A stretch of DNA of 5,815 nt from Anaerolineales bacterium. GTDB lineage: Bacteria; Chloroflexota; Anaerolineae; Anaerolineales; Villigracilaceae. Below are positions 1 to 5,815 of this stretch, in pieces. The position numbers and the translations under genes were made by a program. The stretch lies in NCBI GenBank assembly GCA_025938055.1, contig JAICQC010000295.1:1-5815 (forward strand). Reading direction: 5' to 3'. The notes beneath the pieces were generated by a model. The model searched no databases. It saw nothing but the letters and a program-made list of their open reading frames with translations, and was not told where the DNA came from. The stretch's first letter is position 1. Every line of letters starts with the position of its first letter.

Positions 1-1485
1 GGCATTGTCTATCTCTACTCAGTCACGGGGACACTTTCCTTCCGTGAGATTTTTACTGAAGATATCCTAAGCACACTGGCTTCCATCCCGAGCGGCTTCC
101 TCGGCTTCTCTGCCGCAGGTTTGATCGGCGTGCTGCTCTTCATCGGCACGGTGGGCAAATCCGCGCAATTCCCGCTGCACGTCTGGCTGCCGGACGCGAT
201 GGAAGGCCCGACCCCGGTTAGCGCGATGATCCATGCCGCTACGATGGTTTCGGCGGGTGTGTACGCAGTCATCCGCATGTTCCCGCTCATCAGCCTCGAC
301 CCGACGACGATGTCCATCGTGGCGTTCATCGGCGCATTCACGGCGCTCTTTGCCGCGACGATTGCGGTGGCACAAAACGATATCAAGCGGGTGCTTGCCT
401 ACTCGACCATTTCACAGCTTGGCTTCATGATCGCGGCGCTGGGAATCGGCGCCTACGTGGCGGCGGTCTTCCATCTCATTACCCACGCGTTCTTCAAAGC
501 TTTGCTCTTCCTTGGCTCGGGCTCCGTCATCCACGGCATGGAGCACGGCGTTCTGCACACGGGCAATCACAATGTGGATCCGCAGGATATGTTCAACATG
601 GGCGGCTTGCGCAGGAAGATGCCCATCACCTTCTGGACGTTTCTGATCGGCGGCTTTGCGCTGGCCGGTTTCCCCCTTGTCACGGCAGGCTTCTGGTCGA
701 AGGATGAAATCCTGGCGGACGCGTTCGGGCATGGTCACTGGGCGGTCTTTCTCACACTGGCAGTCGCTGCCTTCATGACCGCGTTCTATACCATGCGCCA
801 GATCACCCTCACCTTCCTGGGCGAGCCGCGCACCAAAGAAGCGGAGCACGCTAAGGAGACCCCCTGGACGATGACCCTCCCTTTGGTCATCCTCTCGATC
901 TTTGCAGTTGGGTACGGATGGGTGGGCATCCCTGCGCATTTCCCGCTGCTCGGCGGACTCGTTCCGAACTGGTTGCATGAGTTCGTCGGTGGGACACTTG
1001 CGGAACATCCAGAAGGGGTTGAGTTCAACTGGATACCACTTCTTACTTCGCTTGTGGTCGCGCTCGGCGGTCTGTATGCCGGATGGCTCACGTATCGCAA
1101 TGTTAATTCACCGTTTGAAGACAGGCTGCAACTCCCGCTCCTCAGGAACAAGTATTACATGGACGAATTCTATGATCGTGTGTTCGTCAAACCTGCCTAC
1201 TGGTTCGCAGAGAACGTTGTCTACAAATTCATGGACCAGGGCGTGATCGACGGCATCCTGCACATCTTCGGTCCCGTCACAGATCGCTTGGGTTCCTTCA
1301 TCCGCAATTACTTCGATCTGCCCGTCATCAATCGCTTCTTCGGTGATGGCTCGGCAGAGGTCACCTATCGGACGGGAGACCGATTGCGAGCTATCCAAAC
1401 AGGACGCATCCAACAGTATTTGATGCTGGCGCTGGTAGTATTCATTGCCATCGGTGCAGCTCTTTACTTCTTCCTGCTGGTGTAG
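1..1485 (+). CDS. nuoL: NADH-quinone oxidoreductase subunit L (NuoL), 5'-truncated, with extended lateral helix
   Basis: Membrane-arm antiporter-like subunit of complex I, the distal proton channel. The reading frame is open from base 1, so the gene begins upstream; 494 codons are visible. Counting back from conserved residues, about 176 N-terminal residues are missing, including the TM5 Glu (E. coli E144). Visible landmarks, in partial-protein numbering: GKSAQ with K53 (E. coli K229, TM7), DIKRVLAYST with K129 (K305), HAFFKALLFL with K166 (K342, TM11), and FWSKDEIL with K234 (K399, TM12). K53 to K166 spans 113 residues, exactly as in E. coli. After TM15 comes the amphipathic lateral helix region (about codons 375-470), then a last membrane helix ending FFLLV and a TAG stop. 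The segment between YDRVFVKP and GRIQQY is 69 residues, against about 36-41 in canonical NuoL recalled from memory. MrpA was considered, but the lateral helix and neighbours fit NuoL. Confidence 0.96.
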   Translation, partial: GIVYLYSVTGTLSFREIFTEDILSTLASIPSGFLGFSAAGLIGVLLFIGTVGKSAQFPLHVWLPDAMEGPTPVSAMIHAATMVSAGVYAVIRMFPLISLDPTTMSIVAFIGAFTALFAATIAVAQNDIKRVLAYSTISQLGFMIAALGIGAYVAAVFHLITHAFFKALLFLGSGSVIHGMEHGVLHTGNHNVDPQDMFNMGGLRRKMPITFWTFLIGGFALAGFPLVTAGFWSKDEILADAFGHGHWAVFLTLAVAAFMTAFYTMRQITLTFLGEPRTKEAEHAKETPWTMTLPLVILSIFAVGYGWVGIPAHFPLLGGLVPNWLHEFVGGTLAEHPEGVEFNWIPLLTSLVVALGGLYAGWLTYRNVNSPFEDRLQLPLLRNKYYMDEFYDRVFVKPAYWFAENVVYKFMDQGVIDGILHIFGPVTDRLGSFIRNYFDLPVINRFFGDGSAEVTYRTGDRLRAIQTGRIQQYLMLALVVFIAIGAALYFFLLV

Positions 1486-1489
1486 GGAG
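1485..1489 (+). promoter_or_regulatory. Ribosome binding site for nuoM
   Basis: GGGAG, whose first base is the last base of the nuoL stop codon, lies 6 bases before the ATG at 1496. It supports that start over the in-frame ATG at 1445. Confidence 0.8.
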
Positions 1490-1495
1490 TCTACG

Positions 1496-3025
1496 ATGAA
1501 CTTCATTGATGCTCACCTTCTCTCGCTCATCCTGTTCGTCCCAGCCGTTGCCGCGCTGCTCATGCTGTTCCTGCCAGACGGGGAAAACAAACTGTTCCAC
1601 TGGTTTGCGCTGGGGGCGAGTCTCATCTCATTTGTGTTATCGCTCATCGTTTGGTTCCGCTTCGACGCGAATCAGCCCGGCTTCCAGTTCGAAGAGTCAT
1701 ACGTCTGGTACGAGGCGATCGGTTCATCATTCCACCTCGGCGTGGACGGGCTCTCGCTCACCATGGTCCTGCTGACGACGCTCCTGACACCGCTTGCCAT
1801 CCTTGCTTCGTTCAGCATCCATGACCGCGTAAAGCCGTACATGATCCTGTTCCTCTTCCTCGAGACAGGCATGCTGGGCGTGTTCCTGGCGCTCGACCTT
1901 TTGATCTTCTTCGTGTTTTGGGAAGTGGGTCTCGTGCCGATGTACTTCCTCATCAACCAGTGGGGGAGCGCCAACCGGAACTATGCTTCGCTCAAATTCC
2001 TGATCTACACGATGGGTGGATCCCTCGGTCTCCTGCTCGCCATCCAACTGCTCGGCGTTCTTTTCGGGACCTTTGACTTGCTCACGCTATATGAACGTTG
2101 GAATGCCCTGGACTCTGGCTCAGCGCTGCTGGGCATGTCTGTGTCCACGGTGAAGACCATTGCCTTCTGGGCATTTGCAATCGCATTTGCGATCAAGGTA
2201 CCTGTGTGGCCCTTCCACACCTGGCTGCCTGACGCGCACACCGAAGCGCCAACGGCTGGTTCGATGATCCTGGCAGGCGTGCTGCTCAAGCTTGGAGCAT
2301 ACGGCTTCCTGCGGCTGATCCTTCCGCTCTATCCAGATGAGGCACGGATCTTCGCCGGCGTGCTGGCGTTTCTGGCAACCGCGGCGATTGTCTTCGGCGC
2401 CTTTGCATCCTATGCACAAACGGATTTCAAGCGGCTTGTCGCATACTCGTCCGTAAACCACATGGGATTTGTGGTACTTGGCATTGCCGCGGCCGCCCTC
2501 GCTGCAGGGACATCCGATGCGACCATCGCCTTGAACGGAGCGATCCTGCAGATGTTCAACCATGGTCTTTCGGCAGCGGGAATGTTCTTTCTGGTTGGCG
2601 TGATCTACGAGCGCACGCATACGCGTGATCTCGAACAGTACGGCGGACTGTTCCCGCTCGTACCGGTCTACGGCGGCATCCTGATCTTCACCAGCATGGC
2701 TTCGCTTGGACTGCCAGGACTCAACGGCTTTATCTCCGAGTTTTTGGTTGTCAGAGGAGCGTGGCCGATTTTGACGGTGTACACCGCGATCTCAATGCTC
2801 GGGTTGCTTTTCACGGGCGCGTACATTTTGAAGGGGATCAAGAAGGTTTTGCACGGTCCCCTGAACGAACAATGGGCCGCGGAGCGCGGCGAACACCATG
2901 TAGCTGAAATCAACACGCGCGAGATCCTGGTTATGGTTCCATTGATGGCACTCATCTTATGGATCGGCATCTGGCCCGCATGGATCCTGGACGTGATCAA
3001 CAAAGCTGTGGTCATGCTCTTCTAA
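1496..3025 (+). CDS. nuoM: NADH-quinone oxidoreductase subunit M (NuoM), canonical copy
   Basis: Antiporter-like proton channel of the complex I membrane arm. It has 509 residues, the same length as E. coli NuoM. The protein is hydrophobic throughout, with about 14 membrane helices. Ionisable residues of the channel are intact: E143 in FWEVGLVPMYFLI (TM5, E. coli E144), K234 in FAIKVPVWPFH (TM7), K265 in GVLLKLGAYG (TM8), H356 in QMFNHGLSAAG (TM11) and E415 in FISEF (TM12, E. coli E407). K234 and K265 fall at exactly the E. coli positions. The signature WLPDAHTEAPTAGS and DFKRLVAYSSVNHMG are typical of NuoM. The start is the ATG 10 bases after the nuoL stop, preceded by GGGAG at a 6-base spacing. 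An in-frame ATG at 1445 lies inside nuoL and would add 17 non-hydrophobic residues without a good ribosome binding site, so it is rejected. Confidence 0.97.
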   Translation: MNFIDAHLLSLILFVPAVAALLMLFLPDGENKLFHWFALGASLISFVLSLIVWFRFDANQPGFQFEESYVWYEAIGSSFHLGVDGLSLTMVLLTTLLTPLAILASFSIHDRVKPYMILFLFLETGMLGVFLALDLLIFFVFWEVGLVPMYFLINQWGSANRNYASLKFLIYTMGGSLGLLLAIQLLGVLFGTFDLLTLYERWNALDSGSALLGMSVSTVKTIAFWAFAIAFAIKVPVWPFHTWLPDAHTEAPTAGSMILAGVLLKLGAYGFLRLILPLYPDEARIFAGVLAFLATAAIVFGAFASYAQTDFKRLVAYSSVNHMGFVVLGIAAAALAAGTSDATIALNGAILQMFNHGLSAAGMFFLVGVIYERTHTRDLEQYGGLFPLVPVYGGILIFTSMASLGLPGLNGFISEFLVVRGAWPILTVYTAISMLGLLFTGAYILKGIKKVLHGPLNEQWAAERGEHHVAEINTREILVMVPLMALILWIGIWPAWILDVINKAVVMLF

Positions 3026-3029
3026 GAGG
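3025..3029 (+). promoter_or_regulatory. Ribosome binding site that decides the nuoM2 start
   Basis: AGAGG begins on the last base of the nuoM TAA stop. It is 3 bases from the ATG at 3033 and 6 bases from the ATG at 3036. The 6-base spacing matches those of nuoM and nuoN, so the second ATG is the likelier start. Confidence 0.7.
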
Positions 3030-3035
3030 TAGATG

Positions 3036-4547
3036 ATGAATTTCCCTGTTCTGAGTGTCATCACGTTCACACCGGTTGTTGCGGCGGTCCTGATTTTGTT
3101 AATGCCCGCCGAGCGCAAGAACGAAACCCGGGCAGTCGCGCTCGCCGCAGCAGTCTTTGCACTCATCCTGTCTGTCTGGGTATATTTCGGCTACGATCAG
3201 GCGGCAGGCGGTTATCAATTCATCGAACGATACGACTGGCTTCCGGCGCTGGGCATTAGCCTGTACTTTGGCGTGGACGGTATGAGCGCGCCACTTGTGT
3301 TGCTGACCGGCGTGGTCATGTTCACAGGCGTGTTGATCTCGTGGGGTGATGACCACCCACACATTATGGCTGGTATTCAGGACCGCCCGCGTGAGTTTTT
3401 TGCTTTTCTGTTCATCCTTGCCTGGGGTGTGTTTGGCGTTTTTGTTTCCCTTGATTTATTCATGCTGTTTTTCTTCTATGAGATTGCAGTGTTTCCCATG
3501 TACCTGCTGATCGCCATCTGGGGCTGGGTGGTTACCCGCGAATACGCTGCTATGAAGTTGACTCTCTATCTGTTTGTTGGTTCGGTCATTTCCCTGGTCG
3601 GTGTGCTCGCCATGTATTGGGTGCAGTATCAGAACACGGGTGTCCTCAGTTTCGACATGCTTGCCATGGAGAGTGCCAGCTTTCCAAAGACATTCCAGGA
3701 CCTTTGGTTTCTGCCGGTTTTTCTCGGTTTCGCGGTGCTGGCGGGTATCTGGCCCTTCCACAACTGGTCCCCAGACGGTCATGTGGCAGCACCCACCGCT
3801 GTGTCGATGTTCCATGCAGGTGTGTTGATGAAGCTGGGCGCGTTCGCCGCGCTGCGGGTTGGCATCATGTTGCTGCCAGAAGGCGCGCAGACCTGGTCTT
3901 GGCTTATCATGCTGTTCGCGGCGGTTGCCGTAGTTTATGGCGCATACATTGCCTTCGTGCAAATGGATTTCAAATATATGGTCGGTTTTTCATCGGTGTC
4001 ACACATGGGACTGGTCATGCTCGGGTTCTCCACGCTCAACCGGGAGGGTTTACTTGGATCGGGCTTGCAAATGTTCTCGCACGGCGTGATGACAGCTCTC
4101 TTCTTTGCAGTGGTCGGCATGATCTACGACCGGGCGCATACCCGGCAGATTCCTGAGCTGGGCGGAATGAGCAGGGTCATGCCCTTCGCGACGGTGGGGT
4201 TCATCATAGGAGGACTCGTCTCGATGGGCATGCCTCTCTTTTCGGGTTTTGTGGCAGAATTCCCCATCTTTATGGGTGTATGGAGTGTGCAATGGCTGGT
4301 GGCTGTGATCGCCAGCACTTCCATCGTGATCACGGCAGCCTATATCATGCGCAACATACGTCAGGTGTTCTTCGGCGAAATGCCCGACAAACTTGAAGGG
4401 CATATGACCGACGTTACTTTGCTGGATAAAGTTGCCATAGCCACGTTGTGTTTGTTCATGATCGTCATCGGTTTATTCCCCAGCTTCATGGTTCCCATGG
4501 TGGAACAGGGCGTGGAGAATATCCTGCGCCTGCTGGGAGGTGCATAA
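3036..4547 (+). CDS. Second, divergent NuoM-type antiporter-like subunit (NuoM2) of a four-pump complex I
   Basis: A 503-residue paralogue of NuoM, probably an extra membrane-arm subunit. Conserved: E149 in FYEIAVFPMYLLIAIWG (TM5), K266 in GVLMKLGAF (TM8), H349 in QMFSHGVM (TM11) and E408 in FVAEF (TM12). Missing: the TM7 lysine. The segment FAVLAGIWPFH aligns without gaps to FAIKVPVWPFH of the neighbouring NuoM and has Leu235 where K234 should be. The TM7-to-TM8 spacing of 31 residues is the same in both copies, so the alignment is firm. Other changes: WSPDGHVAAPTAVS in place of WLPDAHTEAPTAGS, and DFKYMVGFSSVSHMG with Tyr314 in place of Arg. The two copies differ widely, so this is an old duplication. 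Two ATGs occur in tandem (3033 and 3036). The second lies 6 bases from AGAGG, matching both neighbours, and is preferred. The last base of its TAA stop is the first base of nuoN. Identity as a NuoM family member is certain; its role as a built-in fourth pump is inference. Confidence 0.93.
   Translation: MNFPVLSVITFTPVVAAVLILLMPAERKNETRAVALAAAVFALILSVWVYFGYDQAAGGYQFIERYDWLPALGISLYFGVDGMSAPLVLLTGVVMFTGVLISWGDDHPHIMAGIQDRPREFFAFLFILAWGVFGVFVSLDLFMLFFFYEIAVFPMYLLIAIWGWVVTREYAAMKLTLYLFVGSVISLVGVLAMYWVQYQNTGVLSFDMLAMESASFPKTFQDLWFLPVFLGFAVLAGIWPFHNWSPDGHVAAPTAVSMFHAGVLMKLGAFAALRVGIMLLPEGAQTWSWLIMLFAAVAVVYGAYIAFVQMDFKYMVGFSSVSHMGLVMLGFSTLNREGLLGSGLQMFSHGVMTALFFAVVGMIYDRAHTRQIPELGGMSRVMPFATVGFIIGGLVSMGMPLFSGFVAEFPIFMGVWSVQWLVAVIASTSIVITAAYIMRNIRQVFFGEMPDKLEGHMTDVTLLDKVAIATLCLFMIVIGLFPSFMVPMVEQGVENILRLLGGA
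4535..4540 (+). promoter_or_regulatory. Ribosome binding site for nuoN, inside the end of nuoM2
   Basis: GGGAGG lies within the last codons of nuoM2, 6 bases before the nuoN ATG at 4547. With the one-base TAATG overlap this suggests translational coupling of nuoM2 and nuoN. Confidence 0.8.
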
Positions 4548-5815
4548 TGTTTACAGCAACAGCGATTGCTTCGATCCTCCCGGAGATCCTTATTCTGATC
4601 CTCGGTCTCCTACTGCTGGTTGTGGAACCGTTCTGGAAGGAAGAACAGCGCCGGAACGTGGGTTGGCTGACGGCTGGCGGCCTTTTGATCGCGATGCTCA
4701 TCAGCCTGCTCTTTGGGCAACCCGGCGAACCGACTGCCACGCTTGGCGGCATGGTGCGCTTTGACTGGCTTGGCTTTTTCTTCAAGCTGCTCTTCATGTT
4801 CGCGGGCGCCGCGACCGCGCTCCTGCTGATGGACAATGAGAAGGTGGGGGATCGTGGAGAAGCATACCTCTTGCTCCTCGCTTCATTGATCGGCATGAAC
4901 CTGATGGCTGCTTCTGCGGACCTGGTCATGCTGTACCTGGCGATTGAGACGACCTCCATTCCGCTGTACGTGCTTTCGGGCTTTATGTTGGCTGATGAGA
5001 AATCTACAGAAGCTGGTTTCAAATACCTGCTGTTCGGCGCGCTGACCTCCACGATCATGCTCTACGGCTTCAGCCTGCTCTTCGGCTTTACCGGGGTTAC
5101 AAATATTTATGATTTGGCTGCCCTGTTCCCGATGAGCGATTTATCGTTACCGGTTGCATTTGGTATCCTGGCTCTGATCCTCGTGGGGCTGGGCTTCAAG
5201 ATGTCCGTCGTGCCTTTCCACTTCTGGGCGCCGGATGTATACGAAGGTGCGCCCACTCCCGTGGCTGGATTCCTTTCCACGGCTTCCAAAGCGGCGGGCT
5301 TTGCCGTCGTCGTGCGCCTGTTCTTCGTGATGTTCCCTGACCCACAGTTGGACCTTGCGCGCGGCTGGGCGATGTCCATTGCTGTCATCGCGGCGGTCAC
5401 AATGACCGTGGGCAACCTGCTAGCCCTGCCACAGACCAATATCAAGCGCCTGATCGCTTTCTCCTCCGTGGCGCACGCGGGCTACGCCCTGATTGGCGTG
5501 GTCGCATTCACACAGCTTGGCGCGGCGAGCGTGGTGTTTTATCTGGCGGCATACATTGCAACCAACCTGCTTGCCTTTGGTATTGTGATGGCATTCAGCC
5601 GCGTGACAGGGCTGGAAGACTTGAGGGATTACTCGGGCATGAGCCGTCGTTCTCCCTGGCTGGCGCTCATAATGCTGGCTTCGTTCCTGTCCCTGGCGGG
5701 GATGCCGCCCTTCGCAGGATTTGTGGCAAAGATTTTTGTCTTCGCGGCAGGCATCCAGTCCGGCGCTCAGCAGTTGCACTACCAGGTAGGCGCCATACCG
5801 GTCGACGATGAGCGA
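4547..5815 (+). CDS. nuoN: NADH-quinone oxidoreductase subunit N (NuoN), 3'-truncated
   Basis: Antiporter-like subunit of complex I, proximal to the hydrophilic arm side in the L-M-N series. It starts at the ATG sharing one base with the nuoM2 stop (TAATG), with a strong GGGAGG 6 bases upstream. The frame is open to the window end, giving 423 codons; E. coli NuoN has 485 residues, so roughly 60 are missing. Key residues: E134 in YLAIETTSIPLYVLSG (TM5, E. coli E133), K218 in GLGFKMSVVPFHFWAPDVY (TM7, K217), K248 in STASKAAGF (TM8, K247) and K395 in GFVAKIFVF (TM12, K395). The TM12 Lys in place of Glu separates NuoN from NuoM. TNIKRLIAFSSVAHAGY and SLAGMPPFAGF are further NuoN signatures. From codon 407 (base 5765) the translation turns hydrophilic (AQQLHYQVGAIPVDDER) where a membrane helix with a YYYL-like motif is expected. 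The final 17 codons may therefore be unreliable. Confidence 0.95.
   Translation, partial: MFTATAIASILPEILILILGLLLLVVEPFWKEEQRRNVGWLTAGGLLIAMLISLLFGQPGEPTATLGGMVRFDWLGFFFKLLFMFAGAATALLLMDNEKVGDRGEAYLLLLASLIGMNLMAASADLVMLYLAIETTSIPLYVLSGFMLADEKSTEAGFKYLLFGALTSTIMLYGFSLLFGFTGVTNIYDLAALFPMSDLSLPVAFGILALILVGLGFKMSVVPFHFWAPDVYEGAPTPVAGFLSTASKAAGFAVVVRLFFVMFPDPQLDLARGWAMSIAVIAAVTMTVGNLLALPQTNIKRLIAFSSVAHAGYALIGVVAFTQLGAASVVFYLAAYIATNLLAFGIVMAFSRVTGLEDLRDYSGMSRRSPWLALIMLASFLSLAGMPPFAGFVAKIFVFAAGIQSGAQQLHYQVGAIPVDDER

Noticed and set aside
412..1008. Long open frame on the - strand opposite nuoL (198 codons)
   Set aside because: The translation is charged, low in hydrophobic order and has no recognisable motif; it is a shadow of a well-supported membrane protein gene. 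The same holds for 2120-2620, 3456-3962, 4486-5058 and 5420-5779 on the - strand.
121..1485. nuoL starting at the TTG at 121
   Set aside because: The frame is open back to base 1 and upstream codons encode plausible NuoL sequence. The gene is cut by the window edge, and a start here would fall in TM7 and lose half of the channel.
1445..1495. Upstream ATG for nuoM inside nuoL
   Set aside because: It adds 17 residues unlike any NuoM N-terminus, and has no ribosome binding site comparable to the one before 1496, which gives the usual 509-residue length.
1486..3035. Internal promoter or terminator between the nuo genes
   Set aside because: The gaps are 10 bases or less and hold only ribosome binding sites; no hairpin with a T-tract or convincing -35/-10 pair is seen.
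3617..4156. Open frame on the + strand inside nuoM2 (179 codons)
   Set aside because: It overlaps nuoM2 in another frame, is rich in Arg, Cys and His with no domain signature, and has no translation signal of note.
1496..4547. Tandem nuoM as a recent duplication or assembly repeat
   Set aside because: The two genes share motifs at protein level but differ throughout at nucleotide level, including in channel residues.
1..5815. Mrp antiporter or Hyf/Ech-type hydrogenase membrane subunits in place of complex I
   Set aside because: The order L-M-M-N, the presence of a clear NuoN with TM12 Lys, and the NuoL C-terminal lateral helix fit complex I; no Mrp small subunits or hydrogenase genes are seen. 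The flanks are not visible, so a related modular complex is not strictly excluded.

Overview
The window is a contiguous stretch of one operon, all on the + strand, encoding the large antiporter-like membrane subunits of respiratory complex I (NADH-quinone oxidoreductase, NDH-1). The order is nuoL (5' end missing), nuoM, a second and clearly different nuoM (called nuoM2 here), and nuoN (3' end missing). Coding density is essentially total. The nuoL-nuoM and nuoM-nuoM2 gaps are 10 bases each, and nuoM2 and nuoN share one base (TAATG). I see no RNA genes, mobile elements, CRISPR arrays, promoters or terminators, and no gene-free stretch longer than 10 bases.

A canonical complex I has three antiporter-like subunits (L, M, N). 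This locus encodes four. Two features suggest that the extra one is built into the membrane arm and is not a spare copy. First, the C-terminal lateral amphipathic helix region of NuoL, the rod that lies along the membrane arm, is about 28-33 residues longer than in the canonical NuoL proteins I can recall. Second, nuoM2 sits in the operon between nuoM and nuoN with the same ribosome-binding-site geometry as its neighbours. This matches, from memory, the class of four-pump ('2M') complex I cassettes described by Chadwick and colleagues (ISME J, 2018), for which a fifth translocated proton was proposed. The architecture is therefore known, but it is unusual.

The most notable detail is in NuoM2. 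The central lysine of TM7 (E. coli NuoM K234), conserved in canonical antiporter-like subunits, is a leucine. The TM5 Glu, TM8 Lys, TM11 His and TM12 Glu are all kept. NuoM, NuoN and the visible part of NuoL keep their full sets of ionisable residues, in several cases at exactly the E. coli positions. Whether NuoM2 pumps a proton, or pumps by a modified route, is the open question.

Base composition is moderately GC-rich by eye. The nuoL-M-M-N order and protein style suggest a member of Chloroflexota, possibly Anaerolineae, but this is inference; other phyla such as Nitrospirota also carry such cassettes. The last 17 codons of nuoN do not look like the expected transmembrane helix and may reflect a sequence-end artefact.
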